A stretch of DNA of 53,544 bases from a virus. Made by a program: the position numbers and the translations under genes. The notes beneath the pieces were generated by a model. It worked only from the letters and a program-made list of their open reading frames with translations. It had not been told where the DNA came from and ran no database searches. The stretch lies in IMG/VR virus record IMGVR_UViG_3300035389_000027, positions 1 to 53,544 of that record; one strand, written 5' to 3'. Of the stretch, positions 22,180 through 29,649 are shown one piece after another; within the stretch, counting starts at the first letter, position 1; the number at the start of each line of letters is the position of its first letter.

Positions 22180-23790
22180 ATGAAAGCAAAATACAAAAAA
22201 AGAATGGAAGATATCGAGCGTCGGTCCAACGAAATGAAAGAGACCTTGCTTGACCCTGTTGTTGATGACTCGACCGGTAAATTCATCGGTGAATCCGCTA
22301 CCCGTAACGAACGGCTTGAAGCGGTGACCGAGAATTCTGTTTTTGAGAGCGCCGGCAAAGGCGCGGCCACGATTCAGGGGACCGCTTCCAATGCCCTGCG
22401 TAAATACTGTAACACCTATGGTGCCATGCCGGGTGCAGACCTGCTGGCATCCGCCCATATGGCCATCGAGCAAGGCCTTGCATGTACCTCTGAAAATGGA
22501 AACCGTCCTGATGGGCTAGTGCTTGAGTCCGCCTTATCCACCACTGAGGGCATTTTGATGCGTGACCGGATGGTTGCCCTGGTGTTACCTGTTTTGCTTC
22601 ATTCCATCACGTCCAGAATGGTTACCCATATTCCCGGGACCTTTAACCAGTCCGAGATTTTTAAAATCAGGCGGATTGCAAAAAGCGCGTTCGGCGGTGT
22701 CTCCATCGGTGATGAGATCGGTTACGACTTTTCCGGACAGTACGGCAGCATGGACCAGCGTTACGAGGTCAAAGCCGGAGATGGTATAGAAGTCGGCGGC
22801 GCGGCCAGTACCACGGCCGACTTTTTCCAATGGGATTCGGAAGCTGTACTGGGTGTTGTCACGCCCATGAAGAAAAAAAGAACCAAGATCATGCATGACA
22901 ATGACATCGTTGCCGTGGATGACGGCTCCGGTAACCTGTACGGCACCTTTCTTGTCGGGGAGACCACCGTTACCGTGACCGGTACGGTTAACAATGCCAC
23001 CGGTGTTGTGAATCCTGTTTTTTCGACTGCCCCGGCAGCTGGAATCAAAATTGCCGTTGCCTTCGATGTCGATATTGAAGCCAAGCCGGCCCTGATACCG
23101 ATCACTGATTACGAAATGGACAGCGGTGTTCTGTATCCCCACGAATCCGCCATTTCCTGCGGTGTAACGCTTCAGTCCCTCTGGGCCATGCGTCGGGAAT
23201 ATAACCTGAACATGGAATCCATGGCAATGACCGACCTGCGAAACCTTATTGCTACTGACAAAGATCGTAAAATCCTTTCGGATCTGCGGTATTTTGCCAA
23301 GGGTAGCGCATCTTGGAACGTCACCGTGCCCGAGGGCCTGTATTTTCAGGAACATTATGAAACCCTGCGGAAAAAGCTGATTGAAATCGATGCCACTATG
23401 ATGAACCGTACCGGTAAGGCTGGTTTGTCCGGGGTCGTTTTTGACAAGAACTCCGCTACCATTGTCAAGGCCATAAAAGCCCCGCATTTCGTACCGGCCC
23501 CCGGTTACAGGCGTTTGCCTTATCCGCATTACATTGGTCGACTGTTCGGCATGTGGGACGCTTACGAAGACCCCCAGGGAACCGCAAACACAAACCTGTG
23601 TTACGGCGTTGGTAACAGCGTTGGGGAAGCCGGTTATGTTGCCGGTGATTGTGTCCCGGCCCTGCCTTTCAAACATCCGGTCCTTGGTGATCTCAAATAC
23701 TCCAGTACCCTCTGGAGCCTGGGCTATCGTGACCTGAACCCCTTTGACGGTCGAAACTATTTCATGGAACTGCTTTTTACAACCTCCTGA
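22180..23790 (+). CDS. Major capsid protein
   Basis: Main shell protein, 536 aa. The conserved core is recognisable (DGLVLESALSTTEGILMRDR, HIPGTFNQSEIFKIRRIAKSAFGGVSIGDEIG, a D-S-G-V-L-Y-PHESAISCGV segment, and a C-terminal PHYIGRLFGMWDAYEDP) and matches a family of phage major capsid proteins. A threonine/valine-rich insert (~260-300) looks like an Ig-like or decoration insert. I chose ATG 22180 with GGAGAGG upstream; a TTG at 22153 lies further back in the leader. The N-terminal ~70 residues may be a removable scaffold, but no protease was seen in the window. Confidence 0.88.
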   Translation: MKAKYKKRMEDIERRSNEMKETLLDPVVDDSTGKFIGESATRNERLEAVTENSVFESAGKGAATIQGTASNALRKYCNTYGAMPGADLLASAHMAIEQGLACTSENGNRPDGLVLESALSTTEGILMRDRMVALVLPVLLHSITSRMVTHIPGTFNQSEIFKIRRIAKSAFGGVSIGDEIGYDFSGQYGSMDQRYEVKAGDGIEVGGAASTTADFFQWDSEAVLGVVTPMKKKRTKIMHDNDIVAVDDGSGNLYGTFLVGETTVTVTGTVNNATGVVNPVFSTAPAAGIKIAVAFDVDIEAKPALIPITDYEMDSGVLYPHESAISCGVTLQSLWAMRREYNLNMESMAMTDLRNLIATDKDRKILSDLRYFAKGSASWNVTVPEGLYFQEHYETLRKKLIEIDATMMNRTGKAGLSGVVFDKNSATIVKAIKAPHFVPAPGYRRLPYPHYIGRLFGMWDAYEDPQGTANTNLCYGVGNSVGEAGYVAGDCVPALPFKHPVLGDLKYSSTLWSLGYRDLNPFDGRNYFMELLFTTS

Positions 23791-23810
23791 TAAGTAGCCG
23801 TGTGTCAGTG

Positions 23811-23838
23811 ACGGGGGCCGAGCGATATCGGCCCTCGT
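23811..23838 (+). terminator. 11-bp hairpin after the capsid gene
   Basis: Stem 23811-23821 pairs with 23828-23838 (one G-T pair), loop GCGATA. It lies 21 bases after the capsid stop. No T-run follows, only CCTCCCCTT. It may stabilise or process the capsid mRNA 3' end, or be a factor-dependent terminator. A similar hairpin follows the sheath gene. Confidence 0.55.
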
Positions 23839-23868
23839 CCTCCCCTTAAACATCACAGGAGAAAATCC

Positions 23869-24273
23869 ATGGAAAAAATTAAATTGAAGATCATAAACCC
23901 CTCATCGAGTGGGTTTAGTTATACGGCGCGACAGTTCGAAGCGGTTATCCCCGGGCACCGATTTTTTGACAATCCTGTCGAAATCGAGATTCCCGTGGAT
24001 TTAGAGGAAAACTTCACGTCGCTTTTGCGGGAGAAATTCCCTCACATGGTTATCAAAACAGTCGAGCCCGAAGTGCCCGAAGTGCCTAACCCGGCCGGGC
24101 CAATCCCTGAAAAGGATAATTTTTTTGCAGGATGCACGGCGAAAAAAGAAGCCGATGACGTGTGGGTTGTAACCGTGCCCGGTGGCGAAGCGCTCCGGAT
24201 TGAAGGCGTTACTCATCACAAACAGGCAAAATTGGCAGCGTATGAAAAGCTGTATGGGAGTGACGACAAATGA
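23869..24273 (+). CDS. Hypothetical protein between capsid and sheath
   Basis: 134-residue protein of unknown function, mostly beta-rich at the N-terminus (KIKLKIINPSSSGFSYTARQF) with a proline- and acidic-rich linker (EPEVPEVPNPAGPIPE) and a small C-terminal domain. Start ATG 23869 with CAGGAG upstream. Its stop overlaps the sheath start. Might be a head or tail accessory protein by position. Confidence 0.5.
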   Translation: MEKIKLKIINPSSSGFSYTARQFEAVIPGHRFFDNPVEIEIPVDLEENFTSLLREKFPHMVIKTVEPEVPEVPNPAGPIPEKDNFFAGCTAKKEADDVWVVTVPGGEALRIEGVTHHKQAKLAAYEKLYGSDDK

Positions 24274-25871
24274 AAAATATAATCACAAATGCCGCTGATA
24301 TTACCGTTTTGGCACCCATTGACAATACCTATAAGACCGGCGGCGGCCTTGTTTCTGTTGGCGCCACGGCTGTCCGTGCCTCAAAGGGGCGGCCCGGGGA
24401 AATTCTGAAGGTTTACGATTCTACCTGGGAAGATGTTTTAGGCAAGCCCCTTTCCAAAAAAGTCGGTACCCACATGGAAGGCTTGCGCCACCTTGCCGAT
24501 GCGGCAAAGGATTGCAACTATGTCAATGTAGTCCGGGTTGTCGGGGTAGATTACAAGTTCCCGAGCATGGCCCTGGATGACACCGTCGATACAATTTCTG
24601 TCCTAAAGGTGGGGAACGCGGCGGGTGAGGCTATGGCCTGCGCGGTAACCGAGCTTTTAAAATTGTGGGTGATTGATGGTGATGCCAGTGTAAACCGTAC
24701 TGTCGCAATTACCGATGCCATCGATGGTGATATGTCCGGTGAAACCGCCATTAACGGCACGTTTACAATCACGTTCACCGACAAGGATGAGAACGGGGAA
24801 AGTTATACGCTGGAATCTTATGTCGTCAGCACTAAGGAAAATGGCCTTGATGATATGGGCCTGCCTGCCTTTATTGAAACCGTCCTTGAAAACAACAGTG
24901 ACCGTTTTAGATGTGACATAGATACATCGGTATCCTGGGTAGATCTCAAGGCGGCTATCGCTGATGTTGCTGGTTTTGCGACGGCTCAGGCTTTCACCGG
25001 CGGTACCGAGGGTGCCACAGAACCGACAGCGGAAGAATGGGACGATGCGTGGGACCTTTTCCGGAATGAATCCGTTAACTGTGACCTGATGTTTGCAGCT
25101 GGCAACCTTGATGAGGACGTTCTTGAAAACTGTATCGAAATTGCCGAATTACGCCACTGTTCTTTTTTCTTTGATGCGTCACCAGCTATCAAGCATGACG
25201 CGGCCATTACATGGTTGACCACGGCCGGTCTGGAAAGCAGGCAGGCGGCTTGCTACCATGCCCCGTTTGCGGCCAAAGATAAATATTATGGCGGGAAAAC
25301 AGTCTGGGGCGTGTCCGGGGAAGTCGCGGCGGCCTGCGCCCGAGGGGATGCCATTATGACCGGCAGTGTCCCCGGTATCCATTACGCCCCTGCCGGTGGG
25401 AAACGGGCAAAACTCACCAGAACCGGCGTAACACCTTTGTATCCGGATGACATTCTTGACCGGGATGCGTTGTACACGGCCCGGATTAACCCCGTCATTG
25501 CCTCACAAAGCGGCGGCGCGGTGGTCGATGACTGCCTATCCCTGCATTATAAGACCAATTATAGCCGTTTTGTATGGGTCAACCGTATCCTGAATTACAT
25601 TGATCACCGGTTTGTCGAAGCGGCCGGCCTGGCCAAGTTTGAGCCCGACGGCCTGACCTATGACATCCTGTATCGTCTGTGCAAAACGATTATGGATGAC
25701 CTTGTTACTTCGGGCGCCCTGGTCGAGCCACGAGATCCGGACACCGATGGAACGGAACCCTACATTCTGACTATCGAACAGCAAGAAATCGACTTGTGGT
25801 TGGTGACATGGGAAGTGTGCCCGACCGGTGCCGCCCGGCGTATCGCTGGACAGCCCAAACTGATTAAATAA
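24270..25871 (+). CDS. Tail sheath protein
   Basis: Contractile sheath of the tail, 533 aa. The N-terminus (TVLAPIDNTYKTGGGLVSVGATAVRASKGRPGEILKV) and HMEGLRHLADAAKDCNYVNVVRVVG match myovirus sheath proteins. The C-terminal domain has the usual SRFVWVNRILNYIDHRFVEAA and a final beta segment (IDLWLVTWEVCPTGAARRIAGQPKLI). It overlaps the previous gene (ATGA). It proves that this phage has a contractile tail. A strong hairpin follows the stop. Confidence 0.92.
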   Translation: MKNIITNAADITVLAPIDNTYKTGGGLVSVGATAVRASKGRPGEILKVYDSTWEDVLGKPLSKKVGTHMEGLRHLADAAKDCNYVNVVRVVGVDYKFPSMALDDTVDTISVLKVGNAAGEAMACAVTELLKLWVIDGDASVNRTVAITDAIDGDMSGETAINGTFTITFTDKDENGESYTLESYVVSTKENGLDDMGLPAFIETVLENNSDRFRCDIDTSVSWVDLKAAIADVAGFATAQAFTGGTEGATEPTAEEWDDAWDLFRNESVNCDLMFAAGNLDEDVLENCIEIAELRHCSFFFDASPAIKHDAAITWLTTAGLESRQAACYHAPFAAKDKYYGGKTVWGVSGEVAAACARGDAIMTGSVPGIHYAPAGGKRAKLTRTGVTPLYPDDILDRDALYTARINPVIASQSGGAVVDDCLSLHYKTNYSRFVWVNRILNYIDHRFVEAAGLAKFEPDGLTYDILYRLCKTIMDDLVTSGALVEPRDPDTDGTEPYILTIEQQEIDLWLVTWEVCPTGAARRIAGQPKLIK

Positions 25872-25875
25872 AAGC

Positions 25876-25905
25876 CCGGTGTCTCCCTTTGCAGGGCGAT
25901 ACCGG
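25876..25905 (+). terminator. Hairpin after the sheath gene
   Basis: CCGGTGTC (25876-25883) pairs with GATACCGG (25898-25905, one G-T) and, after a one-base internal mismatch, CCCT (25885-25888) pairs with AGGG (25893-25896), loop TTGC. No T-run follows. Like the hairpin after the capsid gene, it may end, process or protect the mRNA of a highly expressed virion gene. Confidence 0.55.
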
Positions 25906-25941
25906 CCCAAACAAATAATTTTCCTTTAGGGGGTATTTTTT

Positions 25942-26595
25942 ATGTTTTTTAAGAATCCGGATAAAGATGTTTTTTCCATGGGGTTTGGCAAACCTGCCAA
26001 ACTTGATGGGGAAGAGGATATTTTCGAAGCGGCAAGCAAAGATGCTGGCGGTTTCGCCGGTCAACAGCTGCGGGCCATGGCCATGTCTACCGCCCTTACT
26101 TGGCTGGACGAAAAGGATTATTCTTTTGAAGCCCTGGACGTTCTTACCGTTGGTATGGTTGACGTTGATGGTGACAAGGAAGTCGATGACGACGAAGAGC
26201 AGGACTATAACGAACTGCTGGCCGGTGTCGGTGACGCCCTGGTTAAACTGGGCGGATCGAGTGAGAACGTAACGGCTTTCATTGACGGCGAAAGTGACGA
26301 ACAGGGCGGAAAGCTTGGAAAATTCCTGGGTAAAAAGCTGGATGGATCGGCCATTGATGATAATCAGCTGGTTACCAGGTACGCAACCGTATCCGGGTCT
26401 GAATCCATTTTTGAATCTGTCAAAAAGGTCGTGCGAAACGGTAAAATCGTGCTGAAAAAAAAGCGCGTAAAAAAATACCGTATGACGGCGGCTCAACGGC
26501 AGGGGCTTAAAAAAGCCCGGCGGAAAAGTAACACGGCGGCTGCCCGGCGGAACCGTGCAAAGTCAATGCGAACCAGAAAAAAAAGAGGCATTTAA
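25942..26595 (+). CDS. Hypothetical virion protein with acidic middle and basic tail
   Basis: 217-residue protein. The middle is strongly acidic (VDGDKEVDDDEEQDYNELL) and the last ~70 residues are extremely basic (LKKKRVKKYRM, KKARRKSNTAAARRNRAKSMRTRKKRGI), a design seen in proteins that bind DNA or the capsid inside the virion. The N-terminal domain resembles a small tail or head protein. The ATG at 25942 has AGGGGG upstream. No family recognised; the position between sheath and tube is odd for a DNA-binding protein. Confidence 0.5.
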   Translation: MFFKNPDKDVFSMGFGKPAKLDGEEDIFEAASKDAGGFAGQQLRAMAMSTALTWLDEKDYSFEALDVLTVGMVDVDGDKEVDDDEEQDYNELLAGVGDALVKLGGSSENVTAFIDGESDEQGGKLGKFLGKKLDGSAIDDNQLVTRYATVSGSESIFESVKKVVRNGKIVLKKKRVKKYRMTAAQRQGLKKARRKSNTAAARRNRAKSMRTRKKRGI

Positions 26596-26598
26596 TCC

Positions 26599-27192
26599 GT
26601 GGCGTTTATTTGGAAATCAGGGCTCACAATTGTGGGGAATAATGACCCGAGTGTGAGCCCTTATCTCAAAACCTGGATTAAACAGGGCAATGTACTTGTT
26701 TGCGGCGTCACCGGTGAGGGAACCAGTAAGGAAATTACTGCCAACTGGAATAGCCCGTTTGAAGAGGATTCAATTGGCGGGCATTTTCAAAAGGTCGGCG
26801 GGTTATTGCAGTATAAAACCGGCCGAACCAGTAAAAGCAAACTTGCAAGTGTGCAGATATGGGAAGGCAACCGGCCGCATATGTTTAGTTTGGTTCTGCG
26901 GTTTTATGCCCTGGCCGATGCAAAGGCCGAGGTTATGGACCCGCTTCGAGAACTTGAAAAAATGCTTTCTCCTGATGTTAACCCGATGGCACCCGCCGGC
27001 CGGATACCGCAACCGGTATGGCTAAATATCGGCCGGAACGCGATTTACGGGGATTGTATCCTTGCAAGTATGTCTGTGCCCTTGGACAAAGAAAAAACCC
27101 GGGAAGGCTATTTGGTCCGGGCTGAAACCACGTTGCAGGTTGAAACGAAGACCATGATGAACCGGTCTGAAATTGACGCTACCTACGGATAA
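26599..27192 (+). CDS. Putative tail or baseplate structural protein
   Basis: 197-residue protein starting at GTG 26599. It sits between sheath and tube genes. SPFEEDSIGGHFQKVGG, SLVLRFYALADAKAEVM and a C-terminal LVRAETTLQVETKTMMNRSEIDATYG resemble tail-tube-associated or baseplate proteins of myoviruses, but I cannot name the exact one. Likely a tube initiator, terminator or related tail protein. Confidence 0.6.
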   Translation: MAFIWKSGLTIVGNNDPSVSPYLKTWIKQGNVLVCGVTGEGTSKEITANWNSPFEEDSIGGHFQKVGGLLQYKTGRTSKSKLASVQIWEGNRPHMFSLVLRFYALADAKAEVMDPLRELEKMLSPDVNPMAPAGRIPQPVWLNIGRNAIYGDCILASMSVPLDKEKTREGYLVRAETTLQVETKTMMNRSEIDATYG

Positions 27193-27204
27193 GAAAGGCA
27201 AAAT

Positions 27205-27726
27205 ATGGATTCTTTTGGATCGGCCAATGTCGCATTGGTCAAAAAATCTTTAAATAAATTTCTCTCCATGGGGGAAAAGGCCACATCTGATGATTTCAGG
27301 ATGACAGTGGAAGGATACTCTGAGCTTGAATTCTTGATTCAAACCGGACAACTTCCCCCGATCAAACGTGAAATGGTCGAAATTGTGGGGCCCCATGGCA
27401 TGCAGGTGCAGCAACAGGGCAAAATTATCAATGCCCATGAAGTGCCTATCACCTTCATTGAAACCGTTTCAGGCGCCGTACTGGGTGTCTTGCGGGACTG
27501 GGTGAAAAACAAGAGGTATCTGACTGTCACGCTTGCCATGCTGTCTGAGGGCGATACTCAGTCCAGTAAAGCCGCTACGGTGCGGTTTGAAAACTGCTGG
27601 ATCGAATCGGATGCCATTGAATTCTCAGTTGAAGACAACACGCCTTTAAAACCGGCGGCTACATTGCATGTCAACTGGGTGTCCTATTTTGATGAGGACG
27701 GCAACACGCTGAACTGGGGCGTTTAA
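27205..27726 (+). CDS. Tail tube protein
   Basis: Inner tube of the contractile tail, 173 aa. The pattern SELEFLIQTGQLPPIKREMVEIVGPHG, then HEVPITFIETVSGAVLGVLRDWVKNKRYLTVTLAML and the C-terminal CWIESDAIEFSVEDNTPLKPAATLHVNWV is characteristic of gp19-type tube proteins. Its size fits. The ATG is preceded by AAAGG. Its stop overlaps the next start. It is one of the best-supported virion genes after sheath and terminase. Confidence 0.82.
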   Translation: MDSFGSANVALVKKSLNKFLSMGEKATSDDFRMTVEGYSELEFLIQTGQLPPIKREMVEIVGPHGMQVQQQGKIINAHEVPITFIETVSGAVLGVLRDWVKNKRYLTVTLAMLSEGDTQSSKAATVRFENCWIESDAIEFSVEDNTPLKPAATLHVNWVSYFDEDGNTLNWGV

Positions 27727-28262
27727 TGACTCCTGCCGAGATCATAGATCGGGCAAAACTCAAGTTTGATGTTCTGTATCATAGCAATCCTGCTAAATTG
27801 ACGGCTATGATGCAGGACACCCTTGGCGTGTTTGAGGACAAAGCGGGCGCTATCCGATCCGTCCAGATTGCATCCCCGGAGACCAGTATTGAAAAGCCGG
27901 CGGATATGCTTGCGGTGTGCTGCGTGCATGATGGCAAGGGAATGTTTGTCGAGAGCACCACAACTGCAACGGATATTGTGATATCCGGGATTGTGGCGTA
28001 TCCGGTGACCGTCAAGTACCTGGTTAATTTTCGGGATATGGAATTTAGTGTCAACCTGCCGGCCGAAAGTGTCGGGTTGATACAATCCCATTTCACGGCT
28101 CAATTGACTGTCCGGAACACGCGGCGGGAACGGGCGGTGGCGGTGGCCGCCGGATTACAGGTTGAATTGCCTTCAGAAGAGTCCTTGACGGCTAAGGTCG
28201 AAACAATCGAGACGGCCATGGAAGAAACGGCGGCTATCATCCCCATGATTACGGTGGTGTGA
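27726..28262 (+). CDS. Hypothetical tail protein
   Basis: 178-residue protein, start overlapping the tube stop (TAATG). Beta-rich core (ADMLAVCCVHDGKGMFVESTTTATDIVISGIVAYPVTVKYLVNF) followed by a helical C-terminus (TAKVETIETAMEETAAIIP). Its place between two tube-like proteins suggests a tail-completion or tube-accessory role. I recognise no family. Confidence 0.5.
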   Translation: MTPAEIIDRAKLKFDVLYHSNPAKLTAMMQDTLGVFEDKAGAIRSVQIASPETSIEKPADMLAVCCVHDGKGMFVESTTTATDIVISGIVAYPVTVKYLVNFRDMEFSVNLPAESVGLIQSHFTAQLTVRNTRRERAVAVAAGLQVELPSEESLTAKVETIETAMEETAAIIPMITVV

Positions 28263-28750
28263 TGGAAGATTTTAATAAATTGCGGTTGATGGCCGGGCGG
28301 CTGGTCGAAACCCATTTTCGGGAACCCTGGCAATTCCGGATTGAGATAGATCAGTATCCTCATGATGATTTTGACCTGTATGTCCGTGAAATATCCTATG
28401 GGCCTACCGAGATTGAAACGGATCAGGAAAAGGCCGGTATTCAAACCTTGACTTATCCCAGCGGTACGGCGCCCGTCACTGTCTCAATGACAATGCGGGA
28501 TCATGAGGATATGCGGGTTTCAGATTGGTTTAATGCCCTGATAAAAAAAGTGATCAATTCAGACGGTACCGTAAATTTGCCGATTGATTATTGTGTCAGC
28601 TTCAAACGATTTTCCCTTTTACACGACAATACTGAAACCGAAACCGATAAATGGATGGTTTATCCTACTCAAATTGGGGATATCACCGAATCCAAGGACG
28701 GTGACGGGGTTTTGGAATTTCCAATAACTTTTATTCAATTTAGGTCTTGA
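28262..28750 (+). CDS. Second tail tube-like protein
   Basis: 162-residue protein (GTG 28259 directly before ATG 28262; either may start it). YVREISYGPTEIET, GTAPVTVSMTMRDHEDMRVSDWFNALIKKV and the final EFPITFIQF resemble tube or tube-initiator proteins of contractile tails. It overlaps the previous gene and lies before the tail chaperone. It may be a tail-tube initiator at the baseplate. Confidence 0.6.
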   Translation: MEDFNKLRLMAGRLVETHFREPWQFRIEIDQYPHDDFDLYVREISYGPTEIETDQEKAGIQTLTYPSGTAPVTVSMTMRDHEDMRVSDWFNALIKKVINSDGTVNLPIDYCVSFKRFSLLHDNTETETDKWMVYPTQIGDITESKDGDGVLEFPITFIQFRS

Positions 28751-28751
28751 T

Positions 28752-29519
28752 ATGATTTCACCTTTTAATTTACCCAGCAACCCGGAAAAAGAAATCCACT
28801 TGCGTGAGGCCACCGTGGGTGATGCTATGGATTTTTCAGATGTGGACGCGGCCCGGGAAGAGGCGGCCACCACGTTATTTTTAAATACTATCCAGGATAA
28901 GGCCACGTTTTACGATTCAAAATACTGGACCGGTGAGGATCGGCGGTTTGCCCTGGTATGGTATTACATGCATACCGAAAAAGACACCACCCTATCTGTG
29001 TCATACGATTGCGGGGCCTGCAGCAAAGAACATTCGTTTTCTTTTGATGTGAAGGATATAGCGGCCGAATATTCTGACATTAGGGGCAAGTCGGAGCGCG
29101 ATATTGAGTTTGAAGGACAAAAGGTTATTGTCCGACCATTGAACGGCATATCCCTTGAAATGCTTGAAATTGAACGAATAGCCCTTGCAGATGCGAAGGC
29201 GCGTGCCGGGGAACAATCCGGCGGATATCGCAAGCAGGCGGCCCGGATTAAGTTGAAAAGCCTTCTCTGGTGTTGTGAATTTCCCGGCATGACCGGTGAT
29301 GAAAAAGAACGGCTGGTCTTTACCTTTGGGGTAAAGAAACTTGAGCGTTTTCTTGATGCCGTCGGGGAACAATTGGTCGATATGCGCCATGGATTATTGA
29401 CCGAATACGAAAACGGCAAGATTTTTCTGGTGTCCCCTACTCATGCCTGCCCTGAAAAGGAGGTACTGACCCGGGTTCGGGTCCCGTTTCGGCCTGGCGA
29501 CTACATTCCCGAACTATAG
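28752..29519 (+). CDS. Tail assembly chaperone or gp26-like baseplate protein
   Basis: 255-residue protein just before the tape measure, the usual place for the chaperone that coats it. Features: an early CGACSKEH cysteine pair, helices AARIKLKSLLWCCEFPG and GVKKLERFLDAVGEQLVDMRHGLL, and a C-terminal tail TRVRVPFRPGDYIPEL. Such genes often have a programmed frameshift near the 3' end, and here a second frame continues to the tape measure start. The start is ATG 28752 immediately after the preceding stop, with AGGT upstream. Confidence 0.65.
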   Translation: MISPFNLPSNPEKEIHLREATVGDAMDFSDVDAAREEAATTLFLNTIQDKATFYDSKYWTGEDRRFALVWYYMHTEKDTTLSVSYDCGACSKEHSFSFDVKDIAAEYSDIRGKSERDIEFEGQKVIVRPLNGISLEMLEIERIALADAKARAGEQSGGYRKQAARIKLKSLLWCCEFPGMTGDEKERLVFTFGVKKLERFLDAVGEQLVDMRHGLLTEYENGKIFLVSPTHACPEKEVLTRVRVPFRPGDYIPEL

Positions 29520-29649
29520 TCGGGACGGCTGGACTATTATTATCAATAATCTTTGTTTGCACGCCCGGCAAACGATCCGGGGCGTGCTTGATTCCCCCAA
29601 AGATATTGCGCTGGCGTTGCATCGTGAAATAGAAAAGGCGAACCGGTGA
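29470..29649 (+). CDS. Candidate +1 frameshift extension of the tail chaperone
   Basis: The frame one base ahead of the chaperone frame is open from 29470 to the stop at 29647-29649, which overlaps the GTG of the tape measure (GTGA). It has no ATG or GTG in the overlap. The product would add about 52 residues, ending RGVLDSPKDIALALHREIEKANR. A strong internal AAAAGGAGGT (29455-29464) precedes it, and UUU-C at 29487-29490 and CCC-G at 29508-29511 are plausible +1 slip codons. Translation by a frameshift is inferred. Confidence 0.5.
   Translation, partial: PGFGSRFGLATTFPNYSRDGWTIIINNLCLHARQTIRGVLDSPKDIALALHREIEKANR

Noticed and set aside
22585-23856. A 423-codon open frame on the minus strand opposite the capsid gene
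   Set aside because: Its product has no domain and no ribosome binding site, and it lies fully opposite a well-supported capsid gene. Long antisense frames arise here from codon use.
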